Notes: generated by a model from the sequence alone, not told the origin. Shown: positions 51,625-60,992, counted from the first letter of the stretch. The stretch is 64,000 nucleotides of DNA from Sodaliphilus pleomorphus (GCF_009676955.1 NZ_CP045696.1:1052501-1116500), one strand, 5' to 3'. Numbers and translations: made by a program.

Positions 51625-53055
51625 TTATTTCTTGGTCATCGTGAAATAAGCCTTGCCGTCGCACAGGGCATAGAGCTTGACCAGATAGGTGCCGCCCTCG
51701 GCAAGCGCCATGTCGGCGCCACCCTGCACGAGGTTGCTGGGCGAGCCGCCCCAGTTGTAGACCCAGTCGTGGTTGGCACGGAACTTCATCTTGCCGGCGT
51801 TGAGCGTGGCAGTAGCCTCCCAGCAGCCGTCGGCAACATTGTAGGTAAGCTCGGTGTCGTGGTCCCAGTTGCCGTTGACGGTGCCGATGATGCTTATCGT
51901 GTTGATGGGGGTCACCTCGTATTGCATCTTGGTGAGGTCGACCTTCATTGCATAGTAGCCAGCCTTGGCAGGGCCGCAGTTCACCTCGCCCTCTTGCACG
52001 AGTTTGCCCAGGGCGCCACCGTCCTGCTGGCCCCAGTCGCCATTCCAGTCGTTCTCGTTGGGTCTGAACTTGTACCCGCCGTTGAGGTAGGCAAAGCCCA
52101 GATACACGCCGTTGAACTTGGGCGAGGCCAGCGGCACCACCGTCGACCAGCTTGTGTTGTCGCCTATCTCGTAGATGTACTGCGAGAAGCTCACACCCTC
52201 GTAGCTCCAGGTCTGGTCGAGCAGGTTGAAGGTGAACTTGTAGAACTTGAAGTTGCCGTCGAGCTTGGTGGCAACGATGTTGCCGCCAGCATTCTTGTCG
52301 GCAAGCTTGCCCTCGGCGCCGCCGACAGCGGCCGTCACACACTTGGTCCAGTCGCCGGTGCCAATCATCGATGCCGGCGTGAGCTTAAACTCCAGGTTGT
52401 TGCCAGCAGCAAAGACGGGCTCAAGCTTCTCGTAGGGGATCAGGATAGAGAACACGGGGTCGTCGTAGGGGTCGCCGCCGCCGTTGACCACTTCAAAGTC
52501 GGTATTGGCGTTTTCCCAATTGTTGATGTTGCCCGTGATGTAATACTTGGTGTCGATTTCGGGAGCCTGGGGAACGATGACGTCGGTCACCGTGCCGGCA
52601 TTGATCTTCACAGCGGCGCCATCTTTCATGGCCCACACATAGACCACGCCAGTCAACTTGCGAGCCACGGGGCGCTTGCCATACCAGCCAGCGACCATCG
52701 ACTGAAGGTCGGAAGCACTGGCCAGGCCAGTAACGTCGGTGGTGAGGCTGTAGGGCGTGACAGCGTCGCCGCCGTTGAGCTCAAGGGGCAGGAACTCGAC
52801 ACGGGCCTGCGACAGGTCGTAGCCCTCGGGCAGCGTGGCAGTGCTCAGGCTGAACACGCTCATCTGGGCCGTGTCGAGGCCCACCGAGTTGAGGTTGATT
52901 GTGTCCACGCTCGAGGCTGTGAAGCCCGGGATGGTGATGGCCGTTTCCTCGCCGTTGCCCAGCGGATCGGCCCAATCGTCGTAATCACCGTTACAACTTG
53001 CCAGCAGCATTGTCGTAGCGGCCAGTAAAAATATTTTCTTCATAACTTTATTCAT
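51625..53055 (-). CDS. susF: SusF-like surface glycan-binding lipoprotein
   Basis: About 476 aa (start 53055, or 53043 at MKKIFLLA). Signal peptide with lipobox LASC and acidic residues after Cys (NGDYDD), typical of surface lipoproteins. The N-terminal Ig-like domain is followed by starch-binding-type modules: YYITGNINNWENANTDFE, YLGFAYLNGGYKFRPNENDW, and IGTVNGNWDHDTELTYN with KFRANHDWVYNWGG near the end. Aromatic residues suited to sugar stacking recur in each. SusF holds starch at the cell surface in Bacteroides; the ligand here is inferred. Last gene of the operon. Confidence 0.85.
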   Translation of the reverse strand: MNKVMKKIFLLAATTMLLASCNGDYDDWADPLGNGEETAITIPGFTASSVDTINLNSVGLDTAQMSVFSLSTATLPEGYDLSQARVEFLPLELNGGDAVTPYSLTTDVTGLASASDLQSMVAGWYGKRPVARKLTGVVYVWAMKDGAAVKINAGTVTDVIVPQAPEIDTKYYITGNINNWENANTDFEVVNGGGDPYDDPVFSILIPYEKLEPVFAAGNNLEFKLTPASMIGTGDWTKCVTAAVGGAEGKLADKNAGGNIVATKLDGNFKFYKFTFNLLDQTWSYEGVSFSQYIYEIGDNTSWSTVVPLASPKFNGVYLGFAYLNGGYKFRPNENDWNGDWGQQDGGALGKLVQEGEVNCGPAKAGYYAMKVDLTKMQYEVTPINTISIIGTVNGNWDHDTELTYNVADGCWEATATLNAGKMKFRANHDWVYNWGGSPSNLVQGGADMALAEGGTYLVKLYALCDGKAYFTMTKK

Positions 53056-53071
53056 CGTGATAAAATTGAAT

Positions 53072-53108
53072 CAAGAGCGGGAAGCGCGCGGGCGCCAGCC
53101 CGCTCTTG
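53072..53108 (-). other. susE-susF intercistronic hairpin
   Basis: Perfect 10-bp stem CAAGAGCGGG/CCCGCTCTTG with a 17-nt GC-rich loop in the 70-nt gap between susE and susF. It may stabilise the upstream message or lower susF expression; it is not followed by a good T-run. Confidence 0.6.
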
Positions 53109-53125
53109 TGGGAGTTAATAACTTT

Positions 53126-54352
53126 TTATTGTGCTACGAAGTAGTAGTAACCAGTGATATCATTGAAGTAGACGGTATAGGTGCCGTCGGCAGTCACATT
53201 GATATTGTCGCCGCCCAGCTTGCCAATGCCGTAGGGGAACACCGTACTGCCCCAGCTTGTGGTCCAGGCGCCGTCGGCAGCAAACTTGAGCTGCTGGCCG
53301 GCCTTGAGCTCGACGGTAGCGGTCCAGTCGTGGTTCTCGGTTGCGAGCGGGTTCTTGGCGGTCATGACATTGCTTGTGGGATCCCAGCCGTCGCCAGGCT
53401 GATAGCTGCCCGGCATGGAAATTTGCGTGAACACGCTGGGAGTGATGCCGTCGACAGCAGTGATCGAGAGCTTGTCGGTAGCCGTGTTGAGCACCACCTT
53501 GTAGTAGCCGGCAGTGGCGATGGTGAAGTTCTTGGCGCCGCCGTCGTTCTTGACAGGGTTGTCGAGGCTGCCGTCGGAGCTGCCCCACTGGATGTCCCAG
53601 TTGCCAATGATGTTGACCAGCTTGAACTCGGTGCCGGCAGGCAGGAAGCCTTCCCACTCAATCTCGCCACGGCCCGTCTTCTTGTCGTAGTCGTTGCCGT
53701 ACACAGGCAGCAGCGGCACGGTGCCGGCCTCGCTATTCTTCCAGCCGCCGTCTTCGGCGCCGATGTTGTTACCCACCAGGTACCACAGCTCGAGAGGAGC
53801 ATCCTTGAGCTCTACATAGTAGGGGTTGACCATGACTTGCACAGTATTGGAATACACAGTCGAGGTCACGCCGCCGGGGCCTGGAGTCTGAGCCTTGCAG
53901 CGCACAAACACGGTGTCGACCTCGGGCACAGCGTCTTCTTTCCACTTGCTCAGGTACTCGAGAGCAGTAGCCAGCTTGGCGGCATCGATACTGCCGCTGG
54001 GCGTGTGATAGGCATCGTCGAGGATGTAGTAGTCGGCCACTGTGGCGCCAGTCTTGTCGGCGTCGGCAGTCACATTGCTGGTGGTCCAGCTGTCGGTCGA
54101 AGAGACCTCAAAGCTGTAGTTCACGGCCACAGGATAGGCCTTGGCGCTGCCGGCATAGTTGGGCTGCGACCAAGTGAAAGGCAGTGTTTTGGAATTGGCG
54201 AGATCGATTGCATTGGGTGCCCACGACGGCGTGTTGAGCGTGAATGTAGAGGGCTCAACAAACGTAGGGTTGGAATCGTTGTCATCGCTACATGCTGTGA
54301 GCATGGCCAGGCAGCCAAGCAGCAGCAGTGTTGATTTGAATATATTTTTCAT
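53126..54352 (-). CDS. susE: SusE-like surface glycan-binding lipoprotein
   Basis: 408 aa. Lipobox LTAC followed by SDDND. The N-terminal SusE domain is a fibronectin-like fold (SFEVSSTDSWTTSN and TVFVRCKAQT strands). Two C-terminal starch-binding-like modules follow, with EFKLVNIIGNWDIQWGSSDG near 245 and KFAADGAWTTSWGSTVF near 365, and the closing DGTYTVYFNDITGYYYFVAQ. It is coexpressed with SusC/SusD, 50 nt after susD. It is similar to SusF in its C-terminal modules, as expected for the pair. Confidence 0.85.
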   Translation of the reverse strand: MKNIFKSTLLLLGCLAMLTACSDDNDSNPTFVEPSTFTLNTPSWAPNAIDLANSKTLPFTWSQPNYAGSAKAYPVAVNYSFEVSSTDSWTTSNVTADADKTGATVADYYILDDAYHTPSGSIDAAKLATALEYLSKWKEDAVPEVDTVFVRCKAQTPGPGGVTSTVYSNTVQVMVNPYYVELKDAPLELWYLVGNNIGAEDGGWKNSEAGTVPLLPVYGNDYDKKTGRGEIEWEGFLPAGTEFKLVNIIGNWDIQWGSSDGSLDNPVKNDGGAKNFTIATAGYYKVVLNTATDKLSITAVDGITPSVFTQISMPGSYQPGDGWDPTSNVMTAKNPLATENHDWTATVELKAGQQLKFAADGAWTTSWGSTVFPYGIGKLGGDNINVTADGTYTVYFNDITGYYYFVAQ

Positions 54353-54402
54353 TGTTGTCGTTGTCGTTTAATGAAGAATTGAATTACACTTAACCCTGAT
54401 AA

Positions 54403-56115
54403 TTACTTATAGCCATCGTTCTGATGCAGGTTGGGGTTGGCAATGATGTCGGTGTTGGGCAGGGCAAAGATGCTGCGGTAGCTGTCGAAGTTGCGGCCGT
54501 TGTACACACCGCCCTTCCATTGCCACTTGTAGCCAGCATTGAGACCGGCATAGTCGCCGAAACGCTCGAGCGTGGTGCGGCGCAGGCCCTCGAAGTAGAA
54601 CTCGCGCGACCACTCGTCTTCGATCTGGCCCAGTGTGTAGGTGCTGCGAGTGGCAGCATGGGCACGTGAGCGCAGAGTGTTGATGGCCTCAACAGCCTGG
54701 GCAGGAGCAGTGCCGTCGCCAGCCTTGCGGGTGAGTGCCTCGGCATAGATGAGGTAGGCCTCGGCCTTGCGCATCAAGAACACATTCATGTCGGGGAAGG
54801 TAGCATCGCTGGTGGGAGTGCCATCGGTGGTGAAGTTGGTGAACTTGCCGGTAGCATAGCCCGAAGCGAAGTTGTCGGGGTCGGTGATGTCGAGGGTGCG
54901 GCCCTTGGTGTCGAACAGGGCACGGTCGTCCTCGGCAGCCTCGACCACCTGGTAGCTGTAGCCCGAAGGAGCGTCGTCGTTGGGGAAGAATTTCCTGATG
55001 AGCTCAGGACGGCAGCGGTTGCCACCCCAAGCCTGTGCGGTCACACCGTTGACCGAGCGGTCCTTGGCATTGGAGAACCACTCGTCGTAGGCCAGGTCGT
55101 GCATGTCGCCGTCGTGGGTCGAGGCAATGAGGTAGAGGGCGCAGCCCCACGAGGTGGTGCGCTTGCCGTCTTGCAGAATGGGGAAGATGGCCTCGCGGTT
55201 GGCGCCGTTGGTGCCGTTGTCGCCCATGAAGAGCTTCTGGTAGGCCGAGAATTTCCACGTCTGGGTGCGCGACTCGCCATTGTAGGTGCTGGTCACCTCG
55301 TGGCTCGAGCCCTCGGTGCACAGCTCATAGCCCGAGTCCATGACCTTCTTGGCATAGCTGGCAGCCTGGTCGTAGTCGGGGGTGCCGGCATAGACGCCGC
55401 CGTTGAGGTAGAGGCGTGCCAGCAGCAGCCAGCCAGCTGCCTTGTCGACACGGCCCCAACGGTTGTCGCCCTTGGCGTGGGGGGCTGCATCGGCCAGCAC
55501 GGCACTGTTGTCGCTGCCCTCGCCGCATATATCTTTGAGCTCGGTCACAAGCCAGTTGTAGAGGTCGGCACGCTTGATTTGCTCAGGTGCGCTGCTCGAG
55601 ATGGTGGTTGTGAAAGGCACGTTGCCAAACTGATCCATCAAGAGGTAGTACTGATAGGCACGCAGGAAGCGCACCTCGGCGGTCATCACAGCGTCGCTGT
55701 CGCTGAAGGCCTTGAGATACTGGTTGCAATAGGCCACGCCCACGCACAGGCGGTAGTAAAGGCCGCGGGTCATGGGATGAGTGGCGTCGTAGGTGTTGTA
55801 GTTGAACTGCGGGATACCGTCGTCGCCCCACTTGCACATGGCCTCGTCGGTCGTGAGCTCCTGGCAGTTCCACAGCTGGCGGTACAGGCCCGAGGTGCCG
55901 CCGTCGATACCGTCGATATCGCAGTCGCCGTTGGCGCCGCCGTTGCCGGCTGTACCAAAGTTGGCATAGCACTTGTTGAAAAGTTGCGAAGCATAGACTT
56001 CGGTCTTTGTTCCTGGGTCGATAGGCGCCACGTGAAGATCGTCGGAGCAAGAAGCCAGACCCATCGACAGCATGAGAGCAGCTGCCGGAACGATATATTT
56101 AAAAATCTTATTCAT
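54403..56115 (-). CDS. susD: SusD-family surface glycan-binding lipoprotein
   Basis: 570 aa. Lipobox LASC then SDDLHV. TPR-like helices and the SusD/RagB pattern are present, including VRFLRAYQYYLLMDQFGNVPF (about 155-178), RLYLNGGVYAG and the C-terminal EDEWSREFYFEGLRRTTLERFG. It forms the lid over the SusC barrel and hands oligosaccharide to it. It follows susC after 31 nt. Companions SusE and SusF make starch or malto-oligosaccharides the first guess for substrate. Confidence 0.93.
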   Translation of the reverse strand: MNKIFKYIVPAAALMLSMGLASCSDDLHVAPIDPGTKTEVYASQLFNKCYANFGTAGNGGANGDCDIDGIDGGTSGLYRQLWNCQELTTDEAMCKWGDDGIPQFNYNTYDATHPMTRGLYYRLCVGVAYCNQYLKAFSDSDAVMTAEVRFLRAYQYYLLMDQFGNVPFTTTISSSAPEQIKRADLYNWLVTELKDICGEGSDNSAVLADAAPHAKGDNRWGRVDKAAGWLLLARLYLNGGVYAGTPDYDQAASYAKKVMDSGYELCTEGSSHEVTSTYNGESRTQTWKFSAYQKLFMGDNGTNGANREAIFPILQDGKRTTSWGCALYLIASTHDGDMHDLAYDEWFSNAKDRSVNGVTAQAWGGNRCRPELIRKFFPNDDAPSGYSYQVVEAAEDDRALFDTKGRTLDITDPDNFASGYATGKFTNFTTDGTPTSDATFPDMNVFLMRKAEAYLIYAEALTRKAGDGTAPAQAVEAINTLRSRAHAATRSTYTLGQIEDEWSREFYFEGLRRTTLERFGDYAGLNAGYKWQWKGGVYNGRNFDSYRSIFALPNTDIIANPNLHQNDGYK

Positions 56116-56146
56116 TGTTGTAAATTCGCAATTAATGTGTGCACGA

Positions 56147-59100
56147 TTAGAAACTTAAACTCAGACCCATAATCAGAGAGAACGGGCGTGGGTAAACCTG
56201 GTTGTCGATGCCACCGTCGACCTCGGGATCGATGCCCTTGTACTTGGTGATGGTGAACACGTTGCTTGCAGTGACATAGAAGCGGCCGCCTATGCCCTGG
56301 TAGTTGCCGCACTTAAACAGGTTGGCAAAGCTGTAGCCCAGGGTGATGTTGTCACACTTGAGGAACGAGGCGTTCTGCACCCAGTAGTCGCTCAGTGCGC
56401 CCTCGGTGGAGTTGGTCGTCCAGCCGTTTTCGATGCAGTACACAGGACGGTTCTGCAGGTAGTTGCCCGACACTTGCTCCATCATCGAAGTAGTGCCCAC
56501 GTTGCGGTTGGTGGCCATGGCGTCGTTGTACACATAGTTGCCCAGGTTGGCACGGAAGCTCATGCCCAGGTCCCAATTCTTGTACTCCAGGCGGGTAGCC
56601 AGGCCAAAGCGCCAGGGAGCATTGGGCGACTTGTAGAAGTAGCGGTCGGCCTCAGAGATGACGCCGTCGCCGTTGCGGTCTACATACTGGCCCTCGACGG
56701 TCTTGCCGTTTTGGTCATACACCTGCTGGTACACATAGAAGCTGCTCATGGGGTGACCCACGGCGTGAGCCTGCACATATTGTCCGGTACCGCTCGAGAT
56801 GCCGCCAGTCTCAACATAGAAGTTGGGGTCGGTGCTCACAAGCTCGGTAATCTTGTTGCTGTTGTAGGTGAGGTTGAAATCGATGTTCCAGCGCAGGTCG
56901 GCAGTGTTGATGGCCTTGTAGCTGATGCTGGCCTCGACACCGGTGTTGCGCATGCTGCCTATGTTGCGGTAGGTCTGGTTGCGGAAGTTGCTCATGGCAG
57001 CCACGCTGGTGTAGTTGATCAGGTCGGTGGTCTTGCGGTAGTACCAGTCGATCGAGCCGCTCAGCTTCTGGTTCCACAGGCCCCAGTCGAGACCCACGTT
57101 GGTCGTGGTGGTAGTCTCCCACTTCAGTGCGGGGTTGTAGGCATTGGGGCGGGCCATGGTGCCGTCGCCCGTGATATCGTAGAACGAACCCTGCACGCCG
57201 GTGTTGATTGCATAGTTGGCATAGTAGCTGTAGTCGCTGATGCCTTCCTGCTGGCCGGTCTTACCCCAGCCCAAGCGCAGCTTGAGGTCGCTCAGTGCGG
57301 TAGCGTTCTTCAAGAAGCTCTCCTTGTTGATGGCCCAGGCCAGAGCGGCGCTGGGGAAGTAGCCCCACTGCTGGTTGTCGAAGCCCTTGAGCCAGTTGAA
57401 GCGCGAAGAGCCGTCGGCACGGAAGGTGAAGGTGAGGAAGTAGCGCTCGGCATAGTTGTACTGCATACGTCCGAAGTAGGACTCCAGGTAGTTCTCGGTG
57501 CGGTAGCCCTTGCCGCTGTTTTGCAGGGTCACGATGTGGGTGGTGCCAGCCAGTGGGGTGACATTGCCGGCATCGTCGGTGGCAGTGAGTGCCGAGTTGT
57601 CGGGGTACTTATTGATATAGTAGGAGTTCTCCTTGCGCCAGAAGTGCTGCCACTCGTGGCCGGCCATGATGTCGAAGTGGTTCATGTCGTCGAAGTCCTT
57701 GTAGTACTGGAGATACTCACTCCAGGTGAGGTTCTCCTTGGTGCCGTTGGCCCAGCCGTAGCTGCCCCAGTAGCTGGCTTGCGGGCAACCGGGAAGCACG
57801 TCGGTGTTCTGCTTGCCGCCCGAGAAGTCGCCACCTATTGTGGTGTGCAGGCGCAGGTCTTCAAAGCCGTGCACCTTGTAGTCGATATCGGCGCTGCCGT
57901 TGAAGTCGTGGCTGTGGGCGCGGTCGTTCTTAAGCTCGAGGATGGCCACAGGGTTGCGCGGGGCGTTGGTGTTGGTCACCACGGGCCAGGCGCTGTCGCC
58001 CAGGTCGCTGTTGGACGAGGTCCACTCAAAGTAGTTGTTGAAGTTCTCGAAGCCGCTGGCCACGCTCACGGGCTGTGTAGGATCTATGCGCAGGGCGTTG
58101 CTTATGGCACCGCCGTCGGCATAGTGGTTCTTGCCCCACATCCACTTGGCGTTCAAGTTCACCACCAGGTGGTCGTTGAGCAGCGAGGGGTTGAGGTTGG
58201 CGCTCACGGTGTAGCGCTTGAAGTCGGAAGTCTTGACGATACCTTGCTCGCCCGTGTAGCCCAGGCTCACGCGATAGGGCAGATACTTGCCCACCGAGCC
58301 GCTCACCTGCAGGTTGTGGTCGGTCGACCAGGCGGTGCGCAGGATTTCGTCCTGCCAGTCGGTGCTGGCAGTACCCAGCAGGCCCACAGCCGTGTCGTAG
58401 AGGCTGGAGCCGTCGTACACCTTCTTGACATAGTCGCGATACTCGTCGCCGCTCATCACGTCGATGGTCTTGCGCTTCACGCTCATGGTGACACTGCCGT
58501 TGTAGCTCACCTGGGGCTTCTGGCCGCGGCGTCCCTTCTTGGTAGTGATGATGATGACGCCGTTGCTGCCGCGGCTACCGTAGATGGCGGTTGCCGAGGC
58601 GTCTTTCAAGACGTTGAAGCTCTCAATGTCCAGAGGGTTGACCATAGACAGGCCGTTGGACATGCCCTTGATGCCGTTGTTGTCCATGGGGATACCGTCG
58701 ATCACGACCAGAGGGTCGTTGCTGGCGTTGAGCGACGAGCCGCCGCGAATGCGTATCGTCGACTTGCCGCCAGGAGTACCGCCCTGACTGGTCACGCTCA
58801 CACCGGCCACCTTGCCGGCAAGCAAGTCCTGGGCGTTGACCACGACACCCCTGTTTTTGGTGTCGGGCTTGATAGCCGTTACCGAACCCGTAAGGTCGCT
58901 CTTCTTGGCGACACCGTAACCGATGACCACCACCTCGTTGAGCGATTGTGTGTTCTCGTTGAGAGTGATCACCAGGTCGGGGGCAGCCGAGACCGTAAGG
59001 GTCTCATAGCCCACCGAGGAAATTTGGAGCTTGGCTCCCTGGGCCACGTTACTAAGTGTGAAGTTACCGTCGAGATCGGTAGCTACACCCTGAGTAGCGT

Positions 59101-59260
59101 TGCCAACGACGCGCACACTGGCGCCGATCACAGGCTCGCCTTGAGCATCCTTAACATTACCATTCACAGTAATCTGTGCATAGGCTCCGATGGAAAGAAA
59201 CAATCCCATCAAGAGGGCAAGAACCCGCAATGGGATTCTAATGTTTACCTGCTTCTTCAT
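56147..59260 (-). CDS. susC: SusC-family TonB-dependent transporter
   Basis: 1037-aa outer-membrane oligosaccharide importer. A signal peptide ends at AYA (about 28). The carboxypeptidase-D-like N-terminal extension covers about 30-110 (VNGNVKDAQGEPVIGASVRV). The TonB-box/plug region opens SLNEVVVIGYGVAKKSDLTG and contains RIRGGSSLNASNDPLVVIDG and KDASATAIYGSRGSNGVIII. The barrel ends in the aromatic PFSLIMGLSLSF. First gene of susCDEF; regulation is suggested by two LacI-type operators within 250 nt upstream. Confidence 0.96.
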   Translation of the reverse strand: MKKQVNIRIPLRVLALLMGLFLSIGAYAQITVNGNVKDAQGEPVIGASVRVVGNATQGVATDLDGNFTLSNVAQGAKLQISSVGYETLTVSAAPDLVITLNENTQSLNEVVVIGYGVAKKSDLTGSVTAIKPDTKNRGVVVNAQDLLAGKVAGVSVTSQGGTPGGKSTIRIRGGSSLNASNDPLVVIDGIPMDNNGIKGMSNGLSMVNPLDIESFNVLKDASATAIYGSRGSNGVIIITTKKGRRGQKPQVSYNGSVTMSVKRKTIDVMSGDEYRDYVKKVYDGSSLYDTAVGLLGTASTDWQDEILRTAWSTDHNLQVSGSVGKYLPYRVSLGYTGEQGIVKTSDFKRYTVSANLNPSLLNDHLVVNLNAKWMWGKNHYADGGAISNALRIDPTQPVSVASGFENFNNYFEWTSSNSDLGDSAWPVVTNTNAPRNPVAILELKNDRAHSHDFNGSADIDYKVHGFEDLRLHTTIGGDFSGGKQNTDVLPGCPQASYWGSYGWANGTKENLTWSEYLQYYKDFDDMNHFDIMAGHEWQHFWRKENSYYINKYPDNSALTATDDAGNVTPLAGTTHIVTLQNSGKGYRTENYLESYFGRMQYNYAERYFLTFTFRADGSSRFNWLKGFDNQQWGYFPSAALAWAINKESFLKNATALSDLKLRLGWGKTGQQEGISDYSYYANYAINTGVQGSFYDITGDGTMARPNAYNPALKWETTTTTNVGLDWGLWNQKLSGSIDWYYRKTTDLINYTSVAAMSNFRNQTYRNIGSMRNTGVEASISYKAINTADLRWNIDFNLTYNSNKITELVSTDPNFYVETGGISSGTGQYVQAHAVGHPMSSFYVYQQVYDQNGKTVEGQYVDRNGDGVISEADRYFYKSPNAPWRFGLATRLEYKNWDLGMSFRANLGNYVYNDAMATNRNVGTTSMMEQVSGNYLQNRPVYCIENGWTTNSTEGALSDYWVQNASFLKCDNITLGYSFANLFKCGNYQGIGGRFYVTASNVFTITKYKGIDPEVDGGIDNQVYPRPFSLIMGLSLSF

Positions 59261-59363
59261 TACTTTTATTAAATTTTAAGTTTAAAACGTGAAAGATTTC
59301 AAGTTTAAGTTGATATACACATAAAATCTTGGTCAATTAGCTCATAAAGCTTAATTAGCACTG

Positions 59364-59371
59364 CAAAATTA
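59364..59371 (-). promoter_or_regulatory. Candidate susC -7 promoter element
   Basis: TAATTTTG on the minus strand; predicted start about 59357, leader about 97 nt. The -33 is poor, which suits an activated promoter. A second -7 match, TAACTTTG at 59572-59565, lies farther upstream next to the transposase stop codon. Confidence 0.5.
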
Positions 59372-59425
59372 GGTCATTACATTTTATTTAACGTTCTATT
59401 TTTCTGACAAAAACCTTATTTTTCT

Positions 59426-59441
59426 GTGCAAACGTTTGCAC
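59426..59441. promoter_or_regulatory. LacI-family operator O1
   Basis: Perfect 16-bp palindrome GTGCAAACGTTTGCAC with the central CG typical of LacI/GalR-family sites, roughly 70-85 bp upstream of the predicted susC start. Confidence 0.78.
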
Positions 59442-59493
59442 TTCTGCCCACACTATCGACAGTGGTAGTTTTTTAAATTTTTGGATATTATTT

Positions 59494-59509
59494 ACGCAAT
59501 CGTTTGCAT
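59494..59509. promoter_or_regulatory. LacI-family operator O2
   Basis: Imperfect palindrome ACGCAATCGTTTGCAT sharing GCAA-N-CG-N-TTGC with O1. Centre-to-centre distance from O1 is 68 bp, about six and a half turns. Confidence 0.62.
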
Positions 59510-59574
59510 GAATTAAATATTTTTTCTACCTTTGGCCTTGGATGGCGGATTCCAGAAGCAAGTGCAAAGTTACG

Positions 59575-60525
59575 CTATTTTTCTTTAATCATGTCTTTGG
59601 GCTTTCGAAATCCGTTTTTCTTTCTTGGCCTGTTGTTTAATTTTTCGATGATGCTCTTGACATATAGCCTTGAAATTCCCCTAAAGTCCGTCTTCTTCGG
59701 AATATATTGCCTGATGAGCCCGTTCATGTTCTCGATAGCTCCCTTCTCCCACGAGCAGTACGGATGTGCGAAGTAAACTTTCGTGTTAAGTTCCCTCGCA
59801 ATGATTTCGTGTGCGGCAAACTCCGGCCCGTTGTCTGTCGTTATCGACCTTACAGGCAACCCGCTCTCCCGTATGAGTCTCACCACGGCATATGCCAGTG
59901 GAACGGCCTGCTTTCCCGTATCGAGTTTCTCCATGAGCATAAAGCAGCTCCTCCTCTCAACCAGAGTAACGATGGCACCTTTGCCTTCCTTTCCTACGAT
60001 GGTGTCCATCTCCCAGTCTCCTATGGTCTGTCCATAGTCCGTTTCCGGTCTTTCGTCAATGGAGAGGCGGTTGGGAATATGCGCCTTGGTGGTAAGCAAG
60101 GACTTTTGCCTTGGTCTGCCTCCATGCCTGAGGTGCTTTCGGATGTTGTCCCCGTAATGTGGGGAAAGGGCCGCTATCCAGTTGTATATGGTTGACTTGG
60201 ACACCGTGATGCCCTCTTTCTTGCCAAGCCATCCGGCGACTTCCTCCGGCGACCACTGCTCCTTACGGATAAGTTCAAAAACACGGCTGCGTACATAGGG
60301 AGCGATACGGCGATTGCCAGGTGTCCTGGCCTTGCGTCGTTTGACTTTCAATACGGCCGTACGTGCGTCATAAACGCCTTTAGCATTAGAATTACGCCTT
60401 CGCTCACGAGAAACCGTGCTTACTGACACACCAATAGTCTCGGCTATGAAACTAAGTGAGAATTTCGTTTGGAGTAGCACACTTATTGTGTATCTTTGCT
60501 CCGAGGTTAATTGTTTATACATCAC
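59575..60525 (-). mobile_element. IS30-family transposase
   Basis: 316-aa DDE transposase of the IS30 family, apparently intact. The N-terminal helix-turn-helix region (LTSEQRYTISVLLQT, FIAETIGVSVSTVSRERRRN) is followed by a second HTH-like block (EQWSPEEVAGWLGKKEGITV). Catalytic residues are D in GDWEMDTIVG (about 172), D in TTDNGPEF (about 229) and E in GAIENMNGL (about 262), with the family closing pattern LNNRPRKKNGFRKP. A -7-like TAATTTTG precedes the ATG. I could not define terminal inverted repeats or target duplication by eye, so only the gene is delimited. It separates susC from the lacI-type gene. Confidence 0.92.
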
Positions 60526-60992
60526 AATACAAAATTAATTAATCTTAGGGAGGGGAACGAAAGATCTCCTCTTTTTTTGTATTGCTTAAGTTATCCGCCA
60601 ATGCTCTTTGGGGGCTTCGCGCCCCCAGCCGCAAGGCAAACCTCCGCGGTGTTTTTCATGTTTTAATGCACCGCAGAGTTTTGCACTTCTAATTGGAATT
60701 AGCAGGATTGCTAACTAAACTAAATAAACCACAACAAATTGACCTATATCAAAAGGTGAAAACACAACAAAAGGGTTATAGGGCTGGACATTTCAATCCA
60801 GCCCTATAATTTTTCACCGAGGCGCCTACAGGGGCAGTGTTGTGGCTCATGTGGCTCAGGCAGGTCAAGACGCTAAGCAGAGAAATGAAGCACAGGCGGC
60901 GGCCTGCTGCCACTGCCGGCAAGACCGCCAAAAGGGCATGAAAGCAATCATAACCAACCGAGTTTACCTAACACAGAGGAGAGAAAGATACA
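60526..60992. other. Gene-free region between IS30 and lacI-type gene
   Basis: 467 bp without a credible gene. It contains a GC hairpin GGGGGC/GCCCCC (60610-60626), a terminator-like hairpin at 60776-60814, and AT-rich sequence between. The right end of the IS must lie near its start. Confidence 0.6.
60776..60814 (+). terminator. Strong intrinsic terminator upstream of lacI-type gene
   Basis: Perfect 13-bp stem TTATAGGGCTGGA/TCCAGCCCTATAA, 8-nt loop, then T5 on the plus strand. No plus-strand gene lies upstream in the preceding 250 bp. Confidence 0.75.

Noticed and set aside
59530..60600. Terminal inverted repeats and target duplication of the IS30 element
   Set aside because: No convincing pair of complementary ends could be matched by eye on the two flanks, so I delimit only the transposase gene.
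60680..60700. Third LacI operator (TTTTGCACTTCT) near the lacI-type gene
   Set aside because: Only one half-site resembles O1; the central CG and the other half are missing.
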